Source: CAYJLW01 sp964370965
GTDB lineage: Bacteria; Actinomycetota; Acidimicrobiia; UBA2766
Length of the DNA: 27,701 nt
Direction of reading: 5' to 3'
Assembly: GCA_964370965.1 (NCBI GenBank)
Contig: CAYJLW010000054.1
Coordinates: 1-27,701, forward strand
Of this stretch, positions 14,938 to 23,511 are shown piece by piece. The translations under genes were made by a program, and so were the position numbers. The notes beneath the pieces are model-generated. The model did no database searches, was not told the origin of the DNA, and saw nothing but the letters and a program-made list of their open reading frames with translations. Position 1 is the stretch's first letter. Every line of letters begins with the position of its first letter.

Positions 14938-16785
14938 TCAGAGGGCGGCGGCGACCCTCGCTGCGATGGCCTCGGGGGTGAGGCCGGCCTCCTCGTGGAG
15001 GCGGGCGGCCTTGCCCTGGCGCAGGAAGCCCGCCGGGATCCCGGCGCGCAACACCGGAGTCGCCACCCCGGCGTCCGAGAGCGCCTCGAGGACGCCGGTA
15101 CCGAAGCCGCCCGTGACCGAGTGGTCCTCGACCGTGACCACGAGACGGTGGGCGGCGGCGATCTCCGCGAGGCGGGCGTCGAGCGGGGCGACGAAGCGGG
15201 CATTCGTGGCCGCGGCCGGGATGCCCCTCTCTTCGAGGAGGACCGCCGCCTTGCGGGCGACGTCGACCATCCGGCCGACGCCGAGGAGGGCAACGCCGCC
15301 GTCGGCGCGGGCGACGTCCCAGCGGCCCACGACCAGCGCCTCCGCTCCGGCGCCGCCCTCGGAGGCGACCCCCTTGGAGAAGCGGATCATGAACGGCCCG
15401 TCGTGGTCGAGGGCGAGGCGGAGCATCCCCTGGAGCTCCGTGGAGTCAGCGGGGGCCCCGATGACGAGGCCGGGGACCTGCCGGAAGAACGCCATGTCGT
15501 AGATGCCGTGGTGCGTGGGGCCGTCGTCGCCTGTCACCCCGGCGCGGTCGAGGACGAACGTGACCGGGAGCCCGTGGAGGCCGACGTCCATCATCACCTG
15601 GTCGACGGCCCGGTTCATGAACGTGGCGTAGACCGCCACCACGGGCCGGAGGCCGGCCATGGCGAGGCCGGCGGCGAATGTCGTGGCGTGCTGTTCCGCG
15701 ATGCCGACGTCGTAGACCCGGTCGGGGAACTCCGCCGCCATGGGGTCGAGGCCCGTGGACGCCTGCATGGCCGCGGTGACGGCCACCACGTCGGGCCGTT
15801 CCCGGGCGCACTCCGCCAGCGTGTCTCCGAAGACGGCCGTCCAGGACCTGCCCGACGACGGCACCGGCCGGCCCGTGACGGGATCGAACACACCCACGCC
15901 GTGGAGATGGTCGGCGTCGTCGGCCTCGGCGGGGCCGTAGCCCGCCCCCTTGCGGGTGATGAGATGGACGACCACGGGGCCGGGTATCTCCCGGGCATTG
16001 CGGAGCGCCGTCTCGACAGCCTCGATGTCATGGCCGTCGATCGGCCCCGAATAGGTCATCCCGAGGGTGTCGAAGATCGTGGGGTCGGTGAGGAGCTCCT
16101 TGATCGAGCCCTTCAGGCGGTGGATGCCCTGCGCGATCCACTCCCCCGCCCGCGGCACGCGCTCCAAGACCTCGTTCACGTCCCGCTTCGCGCGGCGGTA
16201 CAGCGGATCCAGGCGGAGCTGGGCGAGGTGTGCGGCGAGTCCTCCGACGGTGGGGCTGTAGCTGCGGCCGTTGTCGTTCAGGACGATGACGAGGTCGCTC
16301 TGACGGTGGGCGATCTGGTTCAGCGCCTCATACGCCATGCCGCCGGTGAGGGCGCCGTCGCCGATCACGGCCACGACACGGCGGTCGGCCCGGAGGTGGT
16401 GGAACGCCTCGACGAACCCGGCGGCATAGGACAGCGACGTCGAGGCGTGGGAGTTCTCGATCCAGTCGTGCTCGCTCTCGGAGCGGCACGGGTACCCGGA
16501 CAGGCCGCCGTACTGGCGGAGCGTGGCGAAACCGTCGCCCCTGCCCGTGACGATCTTGTGCACGTAGGCCTGGTGGCCGGTGTCCCAGACGATGACGTCG
16601 CGGGGGCTCTCGTAGACCCTGTGGAGCGCGAGGGTGAGCTCGACAGCGCCGAGGTTGGGCCCGAGGTGCCCGCCCGTCTTGGCGACGTTCTCGACCAGGA
16701 AGGAGCGGATCTCGTCGGCGAGCTGCGCGAGCTGGGCGGCATCGAGGCGGGCAAGGTCCGTCGGTGAGCGGATCGACTCGAACAT
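14938..16785 (-). CDS. dxs: 1-deoxy-D-xylulose-5-phosphate synthase
   Basis: The first enzyme of the MEP isoprenoid pathway. It joins pyruvate and glyceraldehyde-3-phosphate using thiamine diphosphate. The 615-residue product has the expected length and marks: KTGGHLGPNLGAVELTLALH near the N-terminus, DTGHQAYVHKI, the thiamine-diphosphate loop GDGALTGGMAYEALN ... NDN, and DRAGVTGDDGPTHHGIYD in the pyrimidine-binding domain, followed by a transketolase C-terminal domain. ATG 16785 is 9 bases after the acetyltransferase stop. There is no Shine-Dalgarno, but TAGGCT sits 6 bases upstream, so it probably has its own leaderless promoter as well as any read-through from the glc genes. Its 3' end borders the tandem repeat array. 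Confidence 0.97.
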   Translation of the reverse strand: MFESIRSPTDLARLDAAQLAQLADEIRSFLVENVAKTGGHLGPNLGAVELTLALHRVYESPRDVIVWDTGHQAYVHKIVTGRGDGFATLRQYGGLSGYPCRSESEHDWIENSHASTSLSYAAGFVEAFHHLRADRRVVAVIGDGALTGGMAYEALNQIAHRQSDLVIVLNDNGRSYSPTVGGLAAHLAQLRLDPLYRRAKRDVNEVLERVPRAGEWIAQGIHRLKGSIKELLTDPTIFDTLGMTYSGPIDGHDIEAVETALRNAREIPGPVVVHLITRKGAGYGPAEADDADHLHGVGVFDPVTGRPVPSSGRSWTAVFGDTLAECARERPDVVAVTAAMQASTGLDPMAAEFPDRVYDVGIAEQHATTFAAGLAMAGLRPVVAVYATFMNRAVDQVMMDVGLHGLPVTFVLDRAGVTGDDGPTHHGIYDMAFFRQVPGLVIGAPADSTELQGMLRLALDHDGPFMIRFSKGVASEGGAGAEALVVGRWDVARADGGVALLGVGRMVDVARKAAVLLEERGIPAAATNARFVAPLDARLAEIAAAHRLVVTVEDHSVTGGFGTGVLEALSDAGVATPVLRAGIPAGFLRQGKAARLHEEAGLTPEAIAARVAAAL

Positions 16786-16791
16786 CGGCCC

Positions 16792-16797
16792 AGCCTA
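16792..16797 (-). promoter_or_regulatory. Putative -10 box (TAGGCT) for leaderless dxs
   Basis: Read on the minus strand, TAGGCT ends 6 bases before ATG 16785. Its first three bases are the TAG stop codon of the upstream acetyltransferase. The spacing places the transcription start on the A of the ATG. Confidence 0.5.
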
Positions 16798-17376
16798 TCG
16801 CCGCGACGCGATGACTTCGCCCACGGCTCCCGGCGGCCTCTCTGGCGCCACGATCCCGTGGATGTACACGTCGTGCCAGTGGCCTGCGGCGTCGGGTCGG
16901 GCCGACGCGAGGACGCCTTCGCGGACGAAGCCCGCCTTCGCGGCCACCCGGCAGCTCGCCAGGTTGTCGACGGCGGCGAGGAGATCGATGCGGTGCAGGC
17001 TCAGGCGGCCGAAAGCGAACTCCACCAAGGCGCCCAGCGCCTCTGCCATGTGGCCGCGGCCCGTTTCCGAGGACCGCATCCAGTAGCCCACCTCGGCGAC
17101 GGGGATGCCCTCCCCGAAGCGGAGCTCGATCTGGCCGAGGGCCCGGCCGTCCTCGCGTCGCGTGACCAGCCAGGCGCAGCCGGTCCCTTCGCGGCGGCGC
17201 GCCTCCATCCGGCGCAGGTACGCCCTCGTGTCGTGCACCGAGATGTCGGGGCGCGCCCAGGAGAGGAAACACGCCAGCTCGGGCACGGACTCGACGGTGG
17301 CCTCGTGCAGGTCGCGCGCGTGGCGACGCGACGCCGGGAGGAGCAGGAGGCGCGAGGTGGCGATCTCGAGGTTCAT
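16795..17376 (-). CDS. GNAT-family N-acetyltransferase (RimJ/RimL type)
   Basis: The 193-residue product starts MNLEIATSRLLLLP, the usual opening of RimJ/RimL-type acetyltransferases (Acetyltransf_3), which transfer acetyl from acetyl-CoA to an amine such as a protein N-terminus. Later marks are EVGYWMRSSETGRGHMAEAL, holding the acetyl-CoA pyrophosphate loop (family RGxGxA; here GRGHMAEA), and LHRIDLLAAVDNLASCRVAAKAGF with the Asn/Ala-rich C-terminal helix. ATG 17376 overlaps the glcF stop by four bases (ATGA), so translation is likely coupled to glcF. The longer open frame to 17583 is antisense-like noise. The acceptor substrate is unknown; its place between glcF and dxs gives no clear hint. 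Confidence 0.9.
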   Translation of the reverse strand: MNLEIATSRLLLLPASRRHARDLHEATVESVPELACFLSWARPDISVHDTRAYLRRMEARRREGTGCAWLVTRREDGRALGQIELRFGEGIPVAEVGYWMRSSETGRGHMAEALGALVEFAFGRLSLHRIDLLAAVDNLASCRVAAKAGFVREGVLASARPDAAGHWHDVYIHGIVAPERPPGAVGEVIASRR

Positions 17377-18584
17377 CGGCCCGCCGCGAGCTGCACGGGG
17401 TGGGCCACGTCGATGCCCGAACCGAGGGCGCGCAGGTGGGCGCCGATCTGCATGGCGCAGCCGGGATTGGCGACGGCGACGACGTCCGCCCCGGTGGCGA
17501 CCACGGCGGCGGCCCGTTCCCTCCCCAGGCGACCGGCCGCTTCGGGGTGCAGGACACCGTAGGTCCCGGCAGCCCCGCAGCACCCGGAGCCCTCGCCCAC
17601 GTCCACGAGCGTGAGCCCTGCCAGGCGCCCCAGCAGCACCCGGACGTCCACGGATCGGGACCCGGCGTTGCGGTGATGGCAGGCGTCGTGCACCGCCACG
17701 GTGAGGCGGGCGCCCCGGGGCTCGGGCAGGGGCACGCCGGGGTCGGCGAGGAGGTCACACACGTCCGCCGCGGGGATCGACCGGCCGATGAGGCTCTCGT
17801 AGCCGACCAGCGTGGCGGTGCAACCTGCCGCCGTGCTCACCACGACGTCGACGTCCCGGAATGCGGCGGCGAGGCGACGGGCAAGGCGGCGGGCCTCGCC
17901 GGGGTGGCCGTTGTGCAGGGCGAGGGCGCCGCAGCAGAACGGCCGGCGGGGGACGACGACGTCGTAGCCCGCAGCGGTGAGGCAGGCGAGCGCTGCCAGG
18001 TTCACGTCGCGGAACCAGAGATCGCCGACGCAGCCGGCGAGCAACCCGACCCGTCCCCGGTGGACGGTGCCCGCCTGCGCCGGGACGAGTTCGGGCAAGG
18101 GTCGCAGGCCCTCTGGACCGAGAGGCGGCAAGGACGCGAGGAGGCGGCGGCCGGCGGCGGGCAGGAGCGGCCCGAGGCGGAGTCGCTGGGCGACGAGGGC
18201 GGTGGCCGTGGCCGTGGCCACGAGGCGGCGATTGGCTACCGCCCTGCCCAGAAGCCAGCCCCGGACCCGGCGGGAAGGTGCCGACCGGGTGGCCTCCACT
18301 TCGGCGCGGGCGCCGTCGAGGATGCGTCCGAAGGGGACCCCGGAGGGGCAGGCGGTCTCGCAGGAACGGCACCCGAGGCAGGCGTCGATCGTGTCGGCGA
18401 AGACCCCTGGCGTCCCCATGCGGCCGGCGGCCACGGCCCTCATCGCCTCCAGGCGGCCTCGGGGCGAGGCGGCCTCCTCAGCGCTGAGACGGAACGTGGG
18501 GCAGTGCGGCAGGCAGAGACCGCAACCCACACAGGCCGCGAGGTCACGGGCCTCCGGGTGCTCTGGTGTCGCCCAGCCCGCCAC
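17373..18584 (-). CDS. glcF: Glycolate oxidase iron-sulfur subunit
   Basis: The 403-residue subunit has two 4Fe-4S ferredoxin motifs near the N-terminus (CVGCGLCLPHCPTF and CLGCRSCETACPSG). It then has two cysteine-rich CCG-type domains (LLAGCVGD ... FCCGALALHNG and HDACHHRN ... GCCGAAGTYG). In the GlcDEF complex it passes electrons from the flavin subunits to the respiratory chain. GTG 18584 is chosen because it lies 2 bases after the glcE stop, has a G-rich ribosome site (GGGGGGAT) and gives the normal GlcF length. The open frame upstream to 18962 overlaps glcE and is not protein-like. Confidence 0.93.
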   Translation of the reverse strand: MAGWATPEHPEARDLAACVGCGLCLPHCPTFRLSAEEAASPRGRLEAMRAVAAGRMGTPGVFADTIDACLGCRSCETACPSGVPFGRILDGARAEVEATRSAPSRRVRGWLLGRAVANRRLVATATATALVAQRLRLGPLLPAAGRRLLASLPPLGPEGLRPLPELVPAQAGTVHRGRVGLLAGCVGDLWFRDVNLAALACLTAAGYDVVVPRRPFCCGALALHNGHPGEARRLARRLAAAFRDVDVVVSTAAGCTATLVGYESLIGRSIPAADVCDLLADPGVPLPEPRGARLTVAVHDACHHRNAGSRSVDVRVLLGRLAGLTLVDVGEGSGCCGAAGTYGVLHPEAAGRLGRERAAAVVATGADVVAVANPGCAMQIGAHLRALGSGIDVAHPVQLAAGR

Positions 18585-18586
18585 CG

Positions 18587-19771
18587 TCAGATCCCCCCGC
18601 AGAACCGGCCGGGGGCGAGGACACCGCCCGGGTCGTAGGCCGCCTTCACCCGACGCATGAGACCCACGGCGCCGCCGGGATCCCCCCACGCATCGACCGG
18701 GAAGCCGCCGGGAGCACTGTCCAGGACGAGACTCCCCCCAGAGGCCTCGGCCGCCCTCCGCAGGCGTGGGACGACGACAGCGGCCCGCTCCACGTCGTCC
18801 CAGGCGGCCCGCACGACGCCGGTGCCGCACAGGGCGGACACCCGTGCTCCCGACACGCCACACGCCTCCCGGAACCCGGCTTCGTCGCCGGCCACGACGC
18901 CCGCCGACACGGCCACCGGGGCGGCGTCGGCCAACGGGAGGGCCTCCAGCGCGTCCGCGCATCCGGTCGTGTCCAGCGGTTCACCGGAAGGAAGCGGCAC
19001 CTCCTCGGGATGGCCGTCCGCCACGACGAGAACCCGGGCGTCCCGGCCGCCGACGCCGGCGTCCAGGCGCACGACGAGCACGCCGGGCCGGCGGGCAAGG
19101 ACATCCCAGGCCGGATCGCCGGTGTCTGCCGGGGCCCGCACCCCCCGGACGGACCAAGGCTCCTGGGGCACGAGGCGCAGAGTGACGCGCGTGAGGACGG
19201 CGAGCGTCCCCAGGGAACCCGTGAGAAGCCGGGGCATGTCGTAGCCGCTCACGTTCTTCACCGTGGCACCACCACCGCGTACCTCCGCGCCGTACCCGGT
19301 GACGGCCTCGACTCCCAGGACCCAGTCCCGCAGAGGACCGAAGCGGAGACGACGCTCTCCGGCCACGCCGACGGAGACGGCGCCCCCGAGCGTGGCGCCG
19401 GGCGGGCCGTCGAAGGGGAGCACCTGGCGGTGCCGGGCGGCGAGCCGGACGAGATCGTCCAGACGGACCCCTGCAGGGGCAGTGAGGACGGCCTCGGCGG
19501 CCTCGTACGCGACGTCCCCGACGGACCCCGCCGTGAGGAGGGCGACGTCGTAACGCCGGGGCGGGTTCCCACGGTGGCGGCGGGTGCCGCCGCCGAGGGC
19601 GGCGAGGGCGAGCCCGTCGGCACGGCAGCGGCGGACGACCTCGGCCACCTCGGCCGCGGTGAACGCCGCCACGGCAGCGGAGGGCCGCCGCCCGCGCAAG
19701 TCCCAGGTCCCGGGATCGGCGGCCCGCCCGGGGCCGAGCCAGCCGTCGGCGTCCACGTCCGTCAAGCCCAC
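18587..19771 (-). CDS. glcE: Glycolate oxidase FAD-binding subunit
   Basis: A 394-residue FAD-binding subunit of glycolate oxidase. Marks include ALGGGTRRHRG, the flavin-loop stretch GPPGATLGGAVSVGVAGERR with RFGPLRDWVLG, and VKNVSGYDMPRLLTGSLGTL, all typical of GlcE. GTG 19771 overlaps the end of glcD by 10 bases and is preceded by GGGAGGGGAC, a strong ribosome site. It is transcribed with glcD and glcF. Confidence 0.93.
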   Translation of the reverse strand: MGLTDVDADGWLGPGRAADPGTWDLRGRRPSAAVAAFTAAEVAEVVRRCRADGLALAALGGGTRRHRGNPPRRYDVALLTAGSVGDVAYEAAEAVLTAPAGVRLDDLVRLAARHRQVLPFDGPPGATLGGAVSVGVAGERRLRFGPLRDWVLGVEAVTGYGAEVRGGGATVKNVSGYDMPRLLTGSLGTLAVLTRVTLRLVPQEPWSVRGVRAPADTGDPAWDVLARRPGVLVVRLDAGVGGRDARVLVVADGHPEEVPLPSGEPLDTTGCADALEALPLADAAPVAVSAGVVAGDEAGFREACGVSGARVSALCGTGVVRAAWDDVERAAVVVPRLRRAAEASGGSLVLDSAPGGFPVDAWGDPGGAVGLMRRVKAAYDPGGVLAPGRFCGGI

Positions 19772-21228
19772 GTCCCCTCCCGCGGAGCGGGGGATCCCGA
19801 CCCGAAGACCCCGATCTCCGGGCAGCGGCTCCCGGCGGGCAAGACCTTGGCCGGGTTGCAGAGGCCGGTGGGGTCGAGACTGTCACGCAGCCTCGCCTGG
19901 GCGTCGAGATCGGAGCGCGAGAACATCAGTGCCATGAAGTCGCGCTTCTCCACGCCGATGCCGTGCTCGCCCGAGAGCACCCCGCCGAGACTCACGCAGA
20001 GCTCTACGATCTCCCGGCCCGCCGCCTGCACGCGCCCGAGCTCGCCGGGGGCCGCGAGGTCGAAGCCCAGGAGGGGATGGAGGTTCCCGTCGCCGGCGTG
20101 GAAGACGTTCATGACGGCGAGGCGGTGACGGTCTGCGATCTCGTACACGCCGGCCAGCGCATCGACGAGGCGCGTGCGGGGCACGACGCAGTCATGCAGG
20201 TGGTAGTTGGGCGCCACGCGGGCGACGGCCCCGAACGCGGACTTGCGCGCCCGCCACCAGAGGCCCGCCTCCGCGGCGTCCCGGGCCCGGCGCACCTCGG
20301 TGGCTCCCGCCTCGGCGCAGAGCCGTGCGGCGGCGGCCGCCCGCTCCTCGGCAGCGAGCGGCGGGCCCTCGACCTCCGCCAGGAGCACTGCGGCGGCGTC
20401 GAGCGGGAGGCCGGCCTCCACGAACGCCTCGACGGCGCGCACGATGCGCCTGTCCATCATCTCGAGGGCCACGGGCGAGACCCCCTCGGCCACGATGCGG
20501 CCCACTGCGGACGCCGCCGCGGCGACGTCGCCGAAGGCGGCGAGGAGCGTGGCCCGCGCCCCGGGGTCGGCCATGAGGCGCACGCAGACCTTCGTCACGA
20601 CACCGAGCGTGCCCTCGGAGCCCACGACCACGCCACGGAGGTCGTAGCCCACGGGGTCGGGGGCGACCGCCCCGCAGACGACCACGTCCCCCTCGGGCGT
20701 CACGAGCTCCACGGCAAGGACGTGGTGTTGGGTCACTCCGTGGGCGAAGCAGTGCAGCCCACCGGCGTTCGTGGCCACGTTGCCCCCTATCGAGCAGGCC
20801 GCCTGTGACGACGGGTCCGGGGCGTAGTGGAGCCCGCTGGCCGACTCGCAGAGGTGCTCGGTGAGGGCGAGATTGGCCACACCGGGGTCCACCCAGGCGA
20901 CGGCGGCCTCCGTGTCGACGGACAGGACTCGACGCATCTTCGCTGTCGACAGGACGAGCGCACCGTCGAGGGGGACGGCCCCGCCGGCGAGTCCCGTGCC
21001 CGCCCCCCGGGGCACCCACGACCGCCCCCACCGGACGCAGGCCCGCACGACCTCGACCACGTCCGCTGTGCAGGCGGCGAAGACGACGGGCCCGGCGCGA
21101 CCCCGCAGGATCGAGGCGTCGCCGGCGTACAGCGCTGCCTCTCCGGGGTCGTCGACCACCCGGGCGCCCGGCGAGAGGCGGCCGTCGAGGGCGGCGAGAA
21201 GAGGGTCCGGGGTGATGCGTCCGGGCAC
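19762..21228 (-). CDS. glcD: Glycolate oxidase FAD-linked catalytic subunit
   Basis: Oxidises glycolate to glyoxylate. The 488-residue product has the FAD-binding PCMH loop (PRGAGTGLAGGAVP, then SIGGNVATNAGGLHCFAHG), YDLRGVVVGSEGTLGVVT, and the C-terminal FAD-oxidase domain with FHAGDGNLHP and SGEHGIGVEKR. GTG 21228 is chosen because it opens just before TPDPLLAALDG, matches family length (about 490-500) and lies 6 bases after a TACCGT box, consistent with a leaderless transcript. The open frame further upstream to 21792 is the antisense of the aminotransferase gene. It heads the run glcD-glcE-glcF-GNAT, and dxs follows. A D-lactate dehydrogenase of the same family is less likely given the three-gene glcDEF order. 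Confidence 0.93.
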   Translation of the reverse strand: MPGRITPDPLLAALDGRLSPGARVVDDPGEAALYAGDASILRGRAGPVVFAACTADVVEVVRACVRWGRSWVPRGAGTGLAGGAVPLDGALVLSTAKMRRVLSVDTEAAVAWVDPGVANLALTEHLCESASGLHYAPDPSSQAACSIGGNVATNAGGLHCFAHGVTQHHVLAVELVTPEGDVVVCGAVAPDPVGYDLRGVVVGSEGTLGVVTKVCVRLMADPGARATLLAAFGDVAAAASAVGRIVAEGVSPVALEMMDRRIVRAVEAFVEAGLPLDAAAVLLAEVEGPPLAAEERAAAAARLCAEAGATEVRRARDAAEAGLWWRARKSAFGAVARVAPNYHLHDCVVPRTRLVDALAGVYEIADRHRLAVMNVFHAGDGNLHPLLGFDLAAPGELGRVQAAGREIVELCVSLGGVLSGEHGIGVEKRDFMALMFSRSDLDAQARLRDSLDPTGLCNPAKVLPAGSRCPEIGVFGSGSPAPREGTWA

Positions 21229-21234
21229 GGGCTC

Positions 21235-21240
21235 ACGGTA
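21235..21240 (-). promoter_or_regulatory. Putative -10 box (TACCGT) for leaderless glcD
   Basis: Read on the minus strand, TACCGT ends 6 bases before GTG 21228. It shares the central TA with the oppositely oriented TAGCCT box at 21239-21244. Confidence 0.5.
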
Positions 21241-21244
21241 GCCT
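21239..21244 (+). promoter_or_regulatory. Putative -10 box (TAGCCT) for the leaderless aminotransferase gene
   Basis: TAGCCT ends 9 bases before ATG 21254 and no Shine-Dalgarno is present. Only 25 bases separate the two divergent start codons, so both promoters must lie here and overlap. Confidence 0.5.
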
Positions 21245-21253
21245 GACCGGCCG

Positions 21254-22372
21254 ATGGCCGACGCCCCCCCTCCCCCGGCGCTCCTGCCCGAACGCCTTCT
21301 CTGCGGCCCCGGGCCTTCCAACGTCCACCCGCGGGTGCTGGGGGCGATGGGGACGCCGCTCGCCGGCCACCTCGATCCCGCGTTCCTCACCGTCGTGGAC
21401 GAGGTCTGCGCCATGCTCCGCAGCGTCTTCCGGACGGCCAACGCGGTCACGTTCCCGGTCTCCGGGACGGGCTCTGCGGGCATGGAGGCCGCCTTCGTGA
21501 ACCTCCTGGAGCCGGGTGACACGGCGATCGTGTGCGTGAACGGCGTCTTCGGCGAACGCATGTGCGACGTCGCCCGCCGCTGCGGAGCCACGGTCGTGAG
21601 GGTGGAGGCCGACTGGGGCCACCCCGTCGACCCCGCCGTCGTCGCCGAAGCGGCCGCTGCGCACCCGGGCGCCCGCCTCGCCGCCCTCGTGCACGCCGAG
21701 ACGTCCACCGGCGCCGCCACCGACGTCGGCGCCTGGGCGGGCGCGGTTCGGAGCGAAGCACCCGATGCGCTCCTCGTCGTGGACACGGTCACGTCTCTCG
21801 CCGGGACGCCTGTGGACGTCGACGCCTGGGGGGTGGACGTCTGCTACAGCGGCACACAGAAGTGCCTCTCGGTGCCGCCCGGCCTCGCCCCGATCACCTT
21901 CGGCGAGCGCGCTCTGCGCAGGGCAAGGGAACGTCCCACCCCGGTGCAGTCCTGGTACCTGGACGTGAACATGATCTCGGCCTACCTGGACTCCGCCACC
22001 CGCGCCTACCACCACACCGCCCCGATCTCGGCGATCCTCGGCCTGCACGAGGGCCTCCGCATCGTCCTCGAGGAGGGACTCGATGCCCGCTGGGCACGCC
22101 ACGCGGCCGCCGGCGCCGAACTGCAGTCCGCTCTGGAGGAACGCGGCATGCGTCTCTTCGCCGCGCCCGGCGCGCGCCTCCCGCAGCTCACCTCCGTGTC
22201 CGTCCCCGGATGCACCGACGACGGGGCGTTCCGCACCGCTCTGGCGCGGGACACCGGCATCGAGATAGGCGCCGGTCTCGGCCCCTGGGCGGGGCGGGTG
22301 TGGCGTATCGGCCTCATGGGCGAGAACGCCCGGCCAGAGGTGGTCGGGCGCCTGCTGGACGCCATTCCCTGA
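21254..22372 (+). CDS. Class V aminotransferase, serine/alanine-glyoxylate type
   Basis: A PLP enzyme of 372 residues. The N-terminus CGPGPSNVHPRVL and the segment VSGTGSAGMEAA are typical of alanine-glyoxylate and serine-glyoxylate aminotransferases. DALLVVDTVTSLAG holds the cofactor-binding Asp. YSGTQKCLSVPPG holds the Schiff-base Lys203. Such enzymes turn glyoxylate into glycine with alanine or serine as donor. Divergence from glcDEF, which makes glyoxylate, supports this role. Aspartate aminotransferase or phosphoserine transaminase-like activity cannot be excluded from sequence alone. It starts at ATG 21254, probably leaderless. Confidence 0.9.
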   Translation: MADAPPPPALLPERLLCGPGPSNVHPRVLGAMGTPLAGHLDPAFLTVVDEVCAMLRSVFRTANAVTFPVSGTGSAGMEAAFVNLLEPGDTAIVCVNGVFGERMCDVARRCGATVVRVEADWGHPVDPAVVAEAAAAHPGARLAALVHAETSTGAATDVGAWAGAVRSEAPDALLVVDTVTSLAGTPVDVDAWGVDVCYSGTQKCLSVPPGLAPITFGERALRRARERPTPVQSWYLDVNMISAYLDSATRAYHHTAPISAILGLHEGLRIVLEEGLDARWARHAAAGAELQSALEERGMRLFAAPGARLPQLTSVSVPGCTDDGAFRTALARDTGIEIGAGLGPWAGRVWRIGLMGENARPEVVGRLLDAIP

Positions 22373-22506
22373 CCCGAGACGTTCGGAGAGGCCCCGCTTC
22401 GGCGTCCCGGGGAAGGGGGAGCCCGGGCCGCGAGGGCACGCTCGCGCCAACCGCACGGAAGCCTTCGAGGGGTGTCCAGGCCCCGGGCGGCCCCGGCGCC
22501 CCCGTC

Positions 22507-23445
22507 TCAGGGCACCCGGAGTCGGGACCTGAACCAGTCCAGGGTGGCCGCAAGGGCCCGGTCGAAATCGACCGGCACCGCGTCCGGGAACAGGGAGGCC
22601 AGCCGGGCGCTGTCGGCCTGTGAGTCCCGGACGTCTCCGGGGCGGGCCTCGGTGTGCTCCACGGGCAGCGGCCGGCCCAGGATGCGCTCCAGGCGGGCGA
22701 CGAGCTCGAGCAGTGAGGTCCTCGTCCCGAAGGCCAGGTTCACGGGCGCGGGGGCCGTGACCCGGCGCGCCACGGCGTCGGCGAGCACGCCGACCACGGT
22801 ACCGACATAGGTGAAGTCCCGGCTCTGGTGGCCGTCGCCGTGGACGGTGAGCGGCCGGCCGGACAGGGCGGCCTCGAGGAAGGCCGGCACCACGGCCGCA
22901 TACGCGTGCCCGGCAGGCTGCATCGGGCCGAAGACGTTGAAGAACCGGAACGCGAGGACGTCGAGGCCGAAGGAGGCGCCGTAGGCGAGGGTGTAGGCCT
23001 CCGTCGCCAACTTGCCGGCAGCGTACGGGCTCAGGGGCATGGGGGCGAGGTCCTCGACCTTGGGCAGGACCGGGTTGGCGCCGTAGACCGAGGACGAGGA
23101 CGCCACGACGACGTGGAGCCCTCCGGCACGTCGCACGGCCTCGAGGACCTTCACCGTGCCCGTGGCATTGGCGGCGTGGGAGGCCTCCGGGTCTCTCAGC
23201 GACCTGGGCACGGAAGGGCGGGCGGCGAGGTGGACGACGGCACCGGCACCGTCGAGGACGGCGTCGAGGTCGCCGTCCTCGAGGATCGAGCCCTCCCGGA
23301 ACTCGACCCCGTCGAGGCTCGCCAGGTTCTCCCTCGCTCCGGTGGAGAGGTCGTCGAGGACGGCGACCTCGGCCCCCAATGCCATCAGGTGCGCGACCAG
23401 GTTCGCCCCGATGAAGCCCGCCCCGCCCGTGACGGCGACGCGCAT
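22507..23445 (-). CDS. NAD-dependent sugar-nucleotide epimerase/dehydratase (GalE-like)
   Basis: A 312-residue extended short-chain dehydrogenase. It has the NAD loop TGGAGFIG (6-13), DDLSTGARENL, HLAARPSVPRS, the catalytic serine run ASSSSVYG (about 115-122) and Tyr141/Lys145 in SPYAAGK, plus RFFNVFGPMQ and DGHQSRDFTYV. These are typical of UDP-glucose 4-epimerase and related UDP-sugar epimerases. ATG 23445 opens MRVAVTGG; the frame is open to 23505 but without similarity. Its neighbours in the polysaccharide and cell-wall block suggest it supplies a UDP-sugar for surface glycans. The exact substrate is not determinable. Confidence 0.93.
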   Translation of the reverse strand: MRVAVTGGAGFIGANLVAHLMALGAEVAVLDDLSTGARENLASLDGVEFREGSILEDGDLDAVLDGAGAVVHLAARPSVPRSLRDPEASHAANATGTVKVLEAVRRAGGLHVVVASSSSVYGANPVLPKVEDLAPMPLSPYAAGKLATEAYTLAYGASFGLDVLAFRFFNVFGPMQPAGHAYAAVVPAFLEAALSGRPLTVHGDGHQSRDFTYVGTVVGVLADAVARRVTAPAPVNLAFGTRTSLLELVARLERILGRPLPVEHTEARPGDVRDSQADSARLASLFPDAVPVDFDRALAATLDWFRSRLRVP

Positions 23446-23503
23446 CCCGGCGCATCCCTGTGTCGGCACTGACGTCACACGTCGCTCCCTCTCGCCCCGT
23501 GGC

Positions 23504-23509
23504 ACTCTA
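23504..23509 (-). promoter_or_regulatory. Possible -10 box (TAGAGT) for the epimerase gene
   Basis: Read on the minus strand, TAGAGT lies 58 bases before ATG 23445. A TGCCAG half-site (23512-23517) adjoins it. No clear -35 box is visible. Confidence 0.3.
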
Positions 23510-23511
23510 TC

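Noticed and set aside
22373..22506. Terminator between the convergent aminotransferase and epimerase genes
   Set aside because: Several GC-rich imperfect pairings are possible, but no stem stands out above background. Nothing else was seen in this 134-base stretch.
23470..23477. Perfect palindrome TGACGTCA upstream of the epimerase gene
   Set aside because: A single 8-base palindrome with no second copy or partner; too little to call an operator.
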